Of a DNA stretch of 9,693 bases, positions 1 to 7,364 are shown one piece after another (position 1 is the first letter of the stretch; each line of letters begins with the position of its first letter). This DNA comes from CBDCWA01 sp046048295 (lineage in GTDB: Bacteria; Pseudomonadota; Alphaproteobacteria; Rhizobiales; Hyphomicrobiaceae). A model generated the notes under the pieces. It searched no databases and was not told the DNA's origin. It was given only the letters and a program-made list of their open reading frames with translations. The DNA is taken from positions 1 to 9,693 of the forward strand of contig JBJOGJ010000146.1 in assembly GCA_046048295.1 (NCBI GenBank). The letters are read 5' to 3'. Position numbers and translations under genes: made by a program.

Positions 1-211
1 AGTATTCCTCGGCGAAACATCACTACCCGCGCATCGGATCAGGATCCGCTTCAAATGGCCCGCGTTGCATGGCTACATTGTGGCGCCAACTTCCAGGCAA
101 CCACAACACGATGTCGGAGCCCTGCCGATGCGAAGAGCTGGCCAGCCCCGGCATCCACACGTCCGGCCGATGCTGCTTGACGATCGCCGCCGGCAAAACG
201 ATACCTGACCA
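1..211. other. Unassigned region upstream of uvrC
   Basis: No gene is supported here. Short open frames run on both strands, for example an uninterrupted plus-strand frame from base 1 to a TGA at 178-180 and a minus-strand frame ending near 23. None has a recognisable protein motif, a convincing ribosome-binding site or a relative I can name. A small inverted repeat (CGGAT at 35-39, ATCCG at 44-48) is too short to call a terminator. The 3' part holds the putative uvrC promoter listed separately. Confidence 0.5.
177..205 (+). promoter_or_regulatory. Putative sigma-70 promoter of uvrC
   Basis: TTGACG at 177-182, preceded by C so that the alphaproteobacterial CTTGAC form of the -35 box is perfect, is followed by a 17-base spacer and GATACC at 200-205 as a weaker -10 box. 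The spacing is ideal, but the -10 box matches the TATAAT consensus at only three of six positions. Transcription would begin about 6-8 bases after the -10 box, that is at or next to the uvrC ATG at 212. This is a prediction from sequence only. Confidence 0.4.
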
Positions 212-2173
212 ATGCCGACAAAGGACACACGAGAGATTCCCGCCGACAGCCAACCCGCCGATCGCGAGACCGATGCACCAACGACCGGTCCCGAGATCAT
301 CTCAGGCTATTTGAAGACATTGACGAGCGCTCCTGGCGTCTACCGCATGCTCGATGCCAAAGGCGACGTGATCTACGTCGGCAAGGCGCGAAACCTAAAG
401 GCACGGGTGTCCAACTATGCACGCCTCGGCGGGCACACGAACCGCATCGCGCGAATGATCTCTGCGACGGCCTCGATGGAATTCGTCACAGTCAGGACAG
501 AAGCGGAAGCCTTGCTGCTCGAAGCCAACCTGATCAAGCGCTTCAAACCGCACTTCAACGTGTTGATGCGCGATGACAAGTCTTTCCCGTTCATTTTGAT
601 CGCACGAGACCACGCCGCCCCACAGATCCTCAAGCACCGCGGGGCGCGCGCGCGGAAGGGTGACTATTTCGGCCCGTTCGCCTCGGCAGGCGCCGTCAAT
701 CGCACAGTCAATATGCTGCAACGGGCGTTTCTGCTGCGCACGTGCTCCGATGCCGTCTACGAAAGCCGGACGCGGCCGTGCCTGCTCTACCAGATCAAGC
801 GCTGCTCCGCCCCTTGCACGGGCGAGATCGATCTCGACGCCTACGGCAATCTCGTGGACGAGGCCGTGCGGTTTCTGCGCGGCGAGAGCCAGAATGTTCG
901 CCGGCTCTACCAGCGCCTCATGGAGGAAGCTGCCGAGAAGCTCGAATACGAGCGTGCAGCCCAGTACCGCAATCGGCTCTGGGCGCTCGCCCATGTGACT
1001 GCGGACCAATCGATAAACCTGGAGGGTATCGATGAGGCCGATGTCTTCGGCGTACACCAGGAGGGGGGGCAGACATGCATCCAGGTGTTCTTTTTCAGAA
1101 CCGGCCAGAACTGGGGCAATCGCGCCTACTATCCGAAAGCCGACCGCAGTCTTGGCCCGGAAGAGATCCTGAACAGTTTCATTGCGCAGTTTTACGACGA
1201 CAAGCCGGTGCCGCGTTGCATTCTGCTATCCCACGACATTCCGGACCGCGAACTTCTGGGGGAAGCACTGTCGACCCGCGCCGAGCGGAAGGTTGATATC
1301 CGCACGCCGCTGCGTGGCGGAAAAGCCAGCCTGGTCGACCATGCTGTGCAGAATGCACGCGAGGCACTTGGCCGGCGCCTGGCTGAAAACTCTTCCCAGC
1401 GGCAACTTCTTGAGGGTCTGGCGGAGCGACTTGGTCTCGACCGGGCGCCTCGACGGATAGAGGTCTACGACAACAGTCACATCCAGGGAGCGCACGCCGT
1501 CGGCGCGATGATCGTCGCAGGGGGAGAGGGCTTCGTGAAGAACCAGTATCGCAAGTTCAACATCAAGTCGCAGGAGCTGGTTCCCGGCGACGACTACGCG
1601 ATGATGCGTGAGGTCCTTTCGCGGCGCTTCAGGAATTTTGCGACCGTGGCTCCGAACGAAGACGCTATAGTAGCCGCGGATGCTGCAGCGCCGGACGAAG
1701 ACGCCGTGTTTCCGGACCGGCCCGATCTCGTACTGATCGACGGCGGCGCCGGCCAGCTCGCGGTCGCACGCGAAGTATTCGCCGATCTTGGCATAACGGA
1801 TATTGCCATCATCGGCGTCGCCAAGGGGCCTGACAGGGATGCCGGGCGCGAGCATTTCCACATGCCGGACCGGGACAAACCGCTTATGCTCGAATTGCGC
1901 GATCCGGTACTTTATTTCGTGCAGCGCCTGCGCGATGAGGCCCATCGCTTCGCCATCGGCACACATCGCGCCAAGCGGTCAAAAGCGATCTCGGCCAATC
2001 CGCTCGACGAGATCGACGGCATAGGTCCAACGAGGAAACGGGCATTGCTTAATCACTTTGGCTCGGCCAAGGCCGTTTCGCGCGCCGGTATCGCAGACCT
2101 GAAGGCCGTCGACGGAATTTCCGCCGAAATGGCGCAACGCATCTACGATTTCTTCCACGATAAGAAGAGCTGA
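212..2173 (+). CDS. uvrC: UvrABC excinuclease subunit C
   Basis: UvrC is the dual-incision nuclease of nucleotide excision repair. It is recruited by UvrB at a lesion and cuts the damaged strand on both sides. All family parts are visible in the 653 residues. The GIY-YIG nuclease for the 3' cut spans about 40-120 (GVY 42-44, YVG 55-57, Arg65 in NLKARV, and a Glu in EAEALLLEANLIK). Four cysteines (178, 190, 198, 202) have the spacing of the iron-sulfur ligands reported in E. coli UvrC. A UVR motif for UvrB binding lies at about 229-264. The RNase H-like nuclease for the 5' cut spans about 400-585, with a DDH triad at Asp420 (EVYDNSH), Asp510 (LVLIDGG) and His578 (RDEAHRFA). Tandem helix-hairpin-helix motifs occupy about 595-650. 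An Ala/Asp/Glu-rich insert at about 477-500 interrupts the RNase H domain, and a polar 35-residue extension precedes GIY-YIG. An in-frame stop at 206-208 makes ATG 212 the first possible start. No clear Shine-Dalgarno is seen. Confidence 0.97.
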   Translation: MPTKDTREIPADSQPADRETDAPTTGPEIISGYLKTLTSAPGVYRMLDAKGDVIYVGKARNLKARVSNYARLGGHTNRIARMISATASMEFVTVRTEAEALLLEANLIKRFKPHFNVLMRDDKSFPFILIARDHAAPQILKHRGARARKGDYFGPFASAGAVNRTVNMLQRAFLLRTCSDAVYESRTRPCLLYQIKRCSAPCTGEIDLDAYGNLVDEAVRFLRGESQNVRRLYQRLMEEAAEKLEYERAAQYRNRLWALAHVTADQSINLEGIDEADVFGVHQEGGQTCIQVFFFRTGQNWGNRAYYPKADRSLGPEEILNSFIAQFYDDKPVPRCILLSHDIPDRELLGEALSTRAERKVDIRTPLRGGKASLVDHAVQNAREALGRRLAENSSQRQLLEGLAERLGLDRAPRRIEVYDNSHIQGAHAVGAMIVAGGEGFVKNQYRKFNIKSQELVPGDDYAMMREVLSRRFRNFATVAPNEDAIVAADAAAPDEDAVFPDRPDLVLIDGGAGQLAVAREVFADLGITDIAIIGVAKGPDRDAGREHFHMPDRDKPLMLELRDPVLYFVQRLRDEAHRFAIGTHRAKRSKAISANPLDEIDGIGPTRKRALLNHFGSAKAVSRAGIADLKAVDGISAEMAQRIYDFFHDKKS

Positions 2174-2206
2174 GCCAACGGCGCTCTGCTGCAACGGACG
2201 GTGCGG

Positions 2207-4822
2207 TCAATGGCGCACGAAATCCAATGCGCGCGCGGGCAGCCTGCCGGAGGCCACGGACGTCGCAATGTAGGCGTTCTTCAAGAACTGCGCTCGCAGA
2301 TGGCTCACGTGGGAGCGGCCGGCCCTGCGGCACATCTGGCGTTCAGCGTTCTGCAAGAAGCCGGCAAGCGCAGCAGTATCCCGATGACGGGCTGCATGCC
2401 GCGCGTATTGGTTAAGACGCTGGAACTCACTCGGGTCGAAGCGATAGCGCGGAATATAGCTCCACAGCGTCGAAGGTCCTCCCATGGCTGTTGCCGCCAT
2501 GCCCGCCTCAAGCCGCTCAGCGGCCGTCAGTTTTCCTGCCTTCACAAGGCCGCGCACGACCTGGGCCAGCGCATACGATGACGACGTGCCGCGCTCGGCG
2601 GTATTGCCATCGAAGCGACCGTTATCGATCGCCTGCTCGACGCGTGCCGCTTCAACAAGTTCGCGAATGCGATCACCGCGCACCTGCTGTTCCGCGGAGT
2701 TGGCCGGGTTCTGCTCTACTCCGGACGGCAAGGCGATCGCCCTGTCGACGGCTGCGAATACCTCGGAAGCTTCCATTTTCCGTCCCGCTGCTTCCAGGGC
2801 AACAGCGCGATGAATGTGCGTGTTTATCTGCCACCAGGACCATGTCTTCATCTCGAGCAGCGGCAATCCTTCCGCATCGGGGCCGATGAGGCGCACGCGC
2901 CATTGATTCAATGATTCGATCATGGAGGCGCGTACAGCCGAGCGGCCGGCAACTTCCTGCATCCGCCGTAGTGTATCGACTGCGGCTTCCCTTTCGCCCG
3001 CTGCGACCAGCTTGCCGATCAGTGCCGTCGGATAGATTCCTGCCTGCGCGAGGTTGCGGGCGAAGTACAGGTCCTTCGCACGTCCGAGCTCGCCTGCCTG
3101 AATCATGATCTGAAACGCGATGGCCTCTGCGTCCCCAGTACTGAAATACTGGCGCAACAGAGGCTCGACGGCGTCATAATGGCCGGCCAATGCAAGCAAT
3201 GAAGCGATCTGACGCGAGCGCCCCTTCAGATTTACGTCACCGGATGCAACGGCAAGGCCGTCCAGTTGCTTGGCAAGCTCGGTGGTGTTGCCCGCATGGA
3301 CAAATTCCACGAGGCGTGCCGCCTCAGCGCCGGTAAGTGCGCCGGCCTGAAGTGGAATGGAGCGCCGGGCGTTAACCTCCAGCCATTGCGACATGATCCT
3401 TTCATCCCCGGCCATTCGGGATGCGACAAGTAACCGAAGCAGGTCTCCGCCGCCGTTCGTGCCCACGCCAGAAGAAACTAGGTAGGCCTTTAGCAGCTCT
3501 TCCCGGGTCGCTGGCAACCGGCACGAAGCTCCTGACTGTGAGGTTCCACTGTTATCCGCTGTCGTGACAACGCTGCCTGACGCGAAGCGTTCGAACGCCG
3601 ATCTCACTCCGACGGAATAGGTCGCAAGCGCGGCATAGGCCGCAAGAACAGCCGCAGTTGCAATCAGCATGACCGAGCCTTGTAGGGGGCCGAGCCGCTT
3701 GCGGCCTACATCCAGATCCAAACTCGCGTTCAGCACCACCTGCCATAGTGCAAACAGTGCCACGATGCCGATCAGCGGCGACTGCAGAAAGACAGCGGCG
3801 GCGACGAGCGCCGCGATGCCGATCCAGCTCACGATCCTGCCGAGAAACGGGTGGATGGAGCCCATGATCGAGCGGAAGATGACACCGCCGTCGAGGGGAA
3901 CGACGGGAAACAGATTGAGCCCGTTCACTATTGCAAAAAGCACGGCGGCATTGGCGGCAAGGCGCGACTCCGTCTCGAGGGCGTACCAGAGCAGAAGTGC
4001 GGTAGGTATCAGGCTAAGCCCCGGGCCTGCCAGTGCAACAAGCGTATACTGCCATTCACTCTCGTACTGCCTCTTGGGTGCCGCCATTCCGCCGAAGAAC
4101 GGAATGAAACGGATGAAGCCGACGCCGACGCCAACAGCAAGCATAGCCGCCGCGTGGCCTAGTTCGTGGAGCGCAACAAGCACCAAGAGTATCAATGCGT
4201 TTTCAAGCCCCGCCAGCCACCAGAAGCTCGCGAGTGCCGCCAATGCCCAGATCAAGTGACTGAGGGCAGCCTGACTGGATCGCTTTGGCGCGGAGCGTGC
4301 AAATCCCGGCCTGTTCGCTTCTGCCTGTGTCTTTTCGAGCCAGACGGCCTGCCGCAGCCCGATCGGAACGGTCAGGCGCGTGCCAAATCGCATGTGCATC
4401 AATTCGCGGGCGAACGTCACACGCGTATGCAGAGGATCCATTGCCTCCAGCTTGATCCGCAGCACGTCGTCTTCGCCGACCATGCGCGGTTGGGAGCAGT
4501 CTTCCCGCAAATACCTGTAGTGGAGTTCGTCCTGGCTCGCAGTCGGGTACTCTTCTGTCGCGACAGTATACATGAGCCTGTCGCCGACATGGACGTCGCT
4601 GATGTAGCGATTGCCGCCGTCCGGATGCGGCTTCTTCAGAATTCTGATGCCGGCGGAGTCATAAAATGTCTCGCTGGCGGTCAATTGTGCGCGGACAGCC
4701 GCCAGTGGCGCAGCCACAATCGCCGAATACGTGTAGACGCGACGACGCCTTCGCATGGCAACGTCGAGGACCGACAAAGCGAAATCCCTCAACAAGAAGA
4801 TCAGTTCAAGGAGGTAAGCCAT
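2207..4822 (-). CDS. Site-2 protease (M50) with SRPBCC-like N-terminus and helical-repeat C-terminus
   Basis: This is an 871-residue intramembrane zinc metalloprotease of the S2P/M50 family, which cuts membrane proteins within the bilayer, often anti-sigma factors or signalling proteins. The protease signature is intact: HELGH at 219-223 (zinc ligands His219 and His223, catalytic Glu220) and NLFPVVPLDGG at 303-313 (third ligand Asp311). About seven membrane helices lie between 188 and 403. Residues 1-22 are hydrophobic but carry charges and are followed by RRRRR, so an amphipathic or anchor helix is likely. Residues about 29-170 resemble an SRPBCC/START domain (a strand ending in AAPLAAV, alternating strands, a long final helix); this rests on pattern alone. 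Residues about 405-871 lack membrane helices and look like TPR/SEL1-type helical repeats without a clear consensus. With seven helices and a cytoplasmic N-terminus, this tail would be periplasmic. The frame extends upstream to a TTG at 4885, but the ATG at 4822 is preferred. The gene faces uvrC 33 bases away, with no clear terminator between them. The protease call is firm; the substrate is unknown. Confidence 0.85.
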   Translation of the reverse strand: MAYLLELIFLLRDFALSVLDVAMRRRRRVYTYSAIVAAPLAAVRAQLTASETFYDSAGIRILKKPHPDGGNRYISDVHVGDRLMYTVATEEYPTASQDELHYRYLREDCSQPRMVGEDDVLRIKLEAMDPLHTRVTFARELMHMRFGTRLTVPIGLRQAVWLEKTQAEANRPGFARSAPKRSSQAALSHLIWALAALASFWWLAGLENALILLVLVALHELGHAAAMLAVGVGVGFIRFIPFFGGMAAPKRQYESEWQYTLVALAGPGLSLIPTALLLWYALETESRLAANAAVLFAIVNGLNLFPVVPLDGGVIFRSIMGSIHPFLGRIVSWIGIAALVAAAVFLQSPLIGIVALFALWQVVLNASLDLDVGRKRLGPLQGSVMLIATAAVLAAYAALATYSVGVRSAFERFASGSVVTTADNSGTSQSGASCRLPATREELLKAYLVSSGVGTNGGGDLLRLLVASRMAGDERIMSQWLEVNARRSIPLQAGALTGAEAARLVEFVHAGNTTELAKQLDGLAVASGDVNLKGRSRQIASLLALAGHYDAVEPLLRQYFSTGDAEAIAFQIMIQAGELGRAKDLYFARNLAQAGIYPTALIGKLVAAGEREAAVDTLRRMQEVAGRSAVRASMIESLNQWRVRLIGPDAEGLPLLEMKTWSWWQINTHIHRAVALEAAGRKMEASEVFAAVDRAIALPSGVEQNPANSAEQQVRGDRIRELVEAARVEQAIDNGRFDGNTAERGTSSSYALAQVVRGLVKAGKLTAAERLEAGMAATAMGGPSTLWSYIPRYRFDPSEFQRLNQYARHAARHRDTAALAGFLQNAERQMCRRAGRSHVSHLRAQFLKNAYIATSVASGRLPARALDFVRH

Positions 4823-5017
4823 CCAGCAGGATCTCTCGCATGGCGGGGAAACCGTGTGCTGCCTCTGGGCCTGCGCAGGGGGCAAACGGTCGACATATCA
4901 GGCTCTTCCATCAGGCCGGTGCCGGTAGCCGGGTTATGCGCGGAAGTCGATGTACCAGCGCCCTCAACCGTCATCCGGATTGTTCTTCATCCTCCCCATG
5001 CTGCCGCACCGCTGCCC
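4823..5017. other. Gap between pccB and the site-2 protease gene
   Basis: This 195-base stretch separates two minus-strand genes. I see no strong hairpin-plus-T-run terminator for pccB and no well-spaced sigma-70 promoter for the protease gene. It is rich in CCGG repeats (around 4915-4935). The protease reading frame remains open through the gap as far as a TTG at 4885, but that extension (PPAQAQRQHTVSPPCE) looks non-coding. A GAGAGA stretch about 11 bases before the ATG at 4822 could be a weak ribosome-binding site. Whether the protease gene has its own promoter cannot be decided from sequence alone. Confidence 0.4.
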
Positions 5018-6550
5018 TCAAAGCGGTATGTTATCGTGCTTCTTCCAAGGGTTCTGAAGCTTCTTGCCACGCAGCATCGCAAGAGCGCGGCATAGCCTCA
5101 CCCGCGTGTTCCGGGGCAGTATCACGTCGTCGATGTAGCCGCGTTCGGCAGCAACGAAAGGGTTTGCGAACCGGTGCTGGTACTCCTCGATCCGCTGTTT
5201 GATCTTCTCGGGGTCGCCTGACTCCGAGCGATAGAGTATCTCGACCGCACCCTTGGCCCCCATGACCGCGATCTCGGCCGAGGGCCATGCGTAGTTGACG
5301 TCGCCGCGGGTATGCTTTGGGCTCATGACGTCGTAGGCTCCGCCATAGGCCTTGCGTGTGATGACCGTCACCTTTGGGACGGTTGCCTCAGAGTACGCGA
5401 AGAGCAGCTTGGCGCCGTGCTTGATGAGGCCGCCGTACTCCTGGTCGGTGCCGGGCAGGAAGCCGGGCACATCGACAAAGGTCATGATCGGGATCTCGAA
5501 GCAGTCGCAGAACCGCACAAACCTCGCAGCCTTGCGGGAAGCGTCAGCATCCAGCACACCGGCAAGCACCATAGGCTGGTTGGCGACGAGACCGACGGTA
5601 TGCCCGTCCATGCGCGCGAAACCGGTCACGATATTCTTCGCAAATGCAGCCTGGATCTCGAAGAAGTCGCCTTCGTCCACGACCTTCAGGATCAGTTCCT
5701 TGATGTCATAGGGCTGATTGGGGGAATCAGGAATGAGCGTATCGAGCGATGGCTCAACGCGATCCGTTCTGTCATGCGTGGGCAGCACGGGCACACCGGC
5801 CCTGTTGTTGCCTGGCAGGAAATCCATCAGTCGTCGGATTTGCAAGAGCGCCTCGACGTCATTGGCATAGGCACCGTCGGCCACCGAGGATTTCGTCGTA
5901 TGCACATCGGCACCGCCCAGTTCCTCGGCAGTCACCGTTTCATTGGTCACCGTCTTCACGACGTCCGGGCCGGTGACGAACATATAGCTCGTGTCCTCGA
6001 CCATGAAGATGAAGTCGGTCATCGCCGGCGAATAGACGTCACCGCCGGCGCAGGGCCCCATGATGATGGAGATCTGCGGGATCACTCCCGATGCGAGCGC
6101 ATTGCGCACGAACACTTCGCCATACCCGCCGAGCGCCGCCACACCTTCCTGGATGCGCGCACCTCCGGCATCGTAAAGCCCGATGATAGGGGCCCGGTTC
6201 TGGAGCGCCATGTCCTGCAGCTTGACGATCTTTCTTGCATGGGCCTCCGAAAGCGAGCCGCCGAACACTGTGAAGTCCTTGGCGAACACGTAGACGACGC
6301 GACCGTTGATGGTGCCCCACCCCGTCACCACGCCATCGCCCGGAATCTTGTTCTTCTCCATGCCGAAGTCCGTCGAGCGGTGCTCGACGAACATGTCGTA
6401 CTCCTCGAACGAGCCTTCATCCACCAGCAGCTCGATGCGCTCTCTGGCCGTCAGCTTGCCGCGCGCGTGCTGCGCCGCGATCCGCTTCTCTCCGCCTCCG
6501 GCCCGGGCTATGGCGCGGCGGCGCTCGAGTTCCTCGATGATATCCTTCAT
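5018..6550 (-). CDS. pccB: Propionyl-CoA carboxylase beta subunit (carboxyltransferase)
   Basis: PccB moves the carboxyl group from the carboxybiotin of PccA to propionyl-CoA, giving methylmalonyl-CoA. The pathway handles odd-chain fatty acids, Val, Ile, Met and Thr, and feeds the TCA cycle through succinyl-CoA. The 510-residue length fits the family. The N-terminal crotonase-like half (about 1-270) has the oxyanion-hole region GGARIQEG (129-136) and GPCAGGDVYSPA (166-177). The C-terminal half has VDVPGFLPGTDQE (359-371) and GGAYDVMSPKH (403-413), then AWPSAEIAVMGAKGAVEILYR (421-441). The C-terminus, KKHDNIPL, is typical of PccB. The open frame continues upstream to 6763, but homology-like sequence starts at MKDIIEELERR, so the ATG at 6550 is chosen. 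It has GGGAG eight bases upstream. It follows the Atp12 gene by 76 bases. PccA is not in the window. A methylcrotonyl- or acetyl-CoA carboxylase is less likely, because the whole length reads as PccB. Confidence 0.95.
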   Translation of the reverse strand: MKDIIEELERRRAIARAGGGEKRIAAQHARGKLTARERIELLVDEGSFEEYDMFVEHRSTDFGMEKNKIPGDGVVTGWGTINGRVVYVFAKDFTVFGGSLSEAHARKIVKLQDMALQNRAPIIGLYDAGGARIQEGVAALGGYGEVFVRNALASGVIPQISIIMGPCAGGDVYSPAMTDFIFMVEDTSYMFVTGPDVVKTVTNETVTAEELGGADVHTTKSSVADGAYANDVEALLQIRRLMDFLPGNNRAGVPVLPTHDRTDRVEPSLDTLIPDSPNQPYDIKELILKVVDEGDFFEIQAAFAKNIVTGFARMDGHTVGLVANQPMVLAGVLDADASRKAARFVRFCDCFEIPIMTFVDVPGFLPGTDQEYGGLIKHGAKLLFAYSEATVPKVTVITRKAYGGAYDVMSPKHTRGDVNYAWPSAEIAVMGAKGAVEILYRSESGDPEKIKQRIEEYQHRFANPFVAAERGYIDDVILPRNTRVRLCRALAMLRGKKLQNPWKKHDNIPL

Positions 6551-6558
6551 GGAAGCAA

Positions 6559-6563
6559 CTCCC
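6559..6563 (-). promoter_or_regulatory. Ribosome-binding site of pccB
   Basis: On the minus strand GGGAG ends eight bases before the ATG at 6550, with a second purine-rich GGAGG a little further upstream. This site, together with where recognisable PccB sequence begins, decides the ATG at 6550 over the longer open frame that reaches back to 6763 inside the Atp12 gene. Confidence 0.7.
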
Positions 6564-6626
6564 TGACCTCCGTACACCAGCATAACACGCCCCGGGCGGC
6601 CCAGGCACTCTCGAGTTGAATTGGCG

Positions 6627-7364
6627 TTACTCCCGGGAAACTCTCGAAAGTGCCATGAACCGTGCCGCCGCCTCCAGTTCCCCCCAGCGCTGCTCGCGAA
6701 CCCGGAGCGCCTCGTCGTCCCGTCCCCAGAGCCGCATCTGGTAGTCCTCATCGACAAGCGCATGTCGCCACAGCGTCTCGATATCGATCAGCCCCTCGGC
6801 ATGCGCGATGGCAAGGATGCAGGAGCCGGATATCGTCGTGATCACATGGAGCGGCGCTATGGCGAAGGCATCGCCAGCCCTGAACCACGCCGCAACCTTT
6901 TCGAGTGTCTCTGCGGGTTGCGTAGCCGGCATGATCCCGCTGGTCACAATGAACCTGGCGCCGATCCTCGCTTCGACAGAGGCAATGACTGGATCCCAGG
7001 CCTCCGCCTGCAACTCCACGAGCGCTGCCGGCCCCTCGGCGCGGTAGCAGAGGAGATCGGAGCCTGCGTATCTGGCCGCATCGCTCCGCACCTCATCCAG
7101 CCGCGCGACGACGCCGTCGATGGTCGAATTGGCAAGACGTGTCAGCGGCATGGTGGCAGGGTTCACGAACTCACTCTGCGCACGCCATTCGTCCGCGACG
7201 GCTTCCGCCAGCGGCTTGGTCGGCAGCACGAGCGCCGCCTTGGCAGGCGTCCTGACCGCCCGCCCGTCGAGCTTCAGCGCGAACCCCTCGGCCGTCTGCT
7301 CCACGCCGACGTCGGAATAGAACCGCTTGCGCACGAAATTCGGCGTGCTCTTGGGATCGCTCAT
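6627..7364 (-). CDS. Atp12-family F1-ATPase assembly chaperone
   Basis: This 245-residue protein belongs to the Atp12 family. In mitochondria, Atp12 binds the F1 alpha subunit and stops it aggregating before the alpha/beta hexamer forms; alphaproteobacterial members are presumed to do the same in the cytoplasm. Family landmarks are the N-terminal KRFYSDV (13-19), LDGRAVRTPAK (32-42), LAEAVADEW (52-60), TMPLTRLANSTID (71-83), RYAGSDLLCYRAE (98-110), a WDP (123-125), ISGSCILAIA (178-187) and the near-C-terminal DEDYQMRLWGRDDEA block (205-219). No signal peptide or membrane helix is seen. Its ATG overlaps the stop of the HAD phosphatase gene in an ATGA, and its own upstream Shine-Dalgarno is weak, so translational coupling is likely. 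No ATP synthase genes lie in the window. Confidence 0.93.
   Translation of the reverse strand: MSDPKSTPNFVRKRFYSDVGVEQTAEGFALKLDGRAVRTPAKAALVLPTKPLAEAVADEWRAQSEFVNPATMPLTRLANSTIDGVVARLDEVRSDAARYAGSDLLCYRAEGPAALVELQAEAWDPVIASVEARIGARFIVTSGIMPATQPAETLEKVAAWFRAGDAFAIAPLHVITTISGSCILAIAHAEGLIDIETLWRHALVDEDYQMRLWGRDDEALRVREQRWGELEAAARFMALSRVSRE

Noticed and set aside
1226..1966. A 246-residue minus-strand frame, and another at 395-1057, opposite uvrC
   Set aside because: Both are shadows of uvrC codon usage, with no recognisable domain and no supporting ribosome-binding site.
2174..2206. Bidirectional terminator between the convergent uvrC and protease genes
   Set aside because: Only a four-base GAGC/GCTC stem can be drawn and there is no T run, so no terminator is called.
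4823..4885. TTG start at 4885 for the site-2 protease
   Set aside because: It adds 21 residues of non-hydrophobic, atypical sequence. The ATG at 4822 begins the first hydrophobic segment and is the more common start codon.
4964..4999. An 11-codon minus-strand frame (MGRMKNNPDDG) downstream of pccB
   Set aside because: It is too short to support as a gene and could arise by chance; no dedicated ribosome-binding site stands out.
4166..5095. A 309-residue plus-strand frame opposite the protease N-terminus and the gap
   Set aside because: It runs through the conserved M50 coding sequence and into pccB, and shows no protein-family motif.
6580..6606. GC-rich hairpin between the Atp12 gene and pccB as a terminator
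   Set aside because: The CCCGGGCGGCCCAG region folds only with mismatches and lacks a following T run, so it does not clearly separate the two genes.
5312..6619. A 435-residue open frame on the plus strand, antisense to pccB
   Set aside because: It lies wholly opposite a firmly identified pccB. Its His/Arg/Asp-rich, motif-free product is what high-GC codon bias produces on the opposite strand.
6551..6763. Longer N-terminus for pccB, starting at 6763
   Set aside because: It would overlap the Atp12 gene by about 137 bases with Arg/Ser-rich sequence not seen in PccB. The ATG at 6550 has a good ribosome-binding site and the expected family start.
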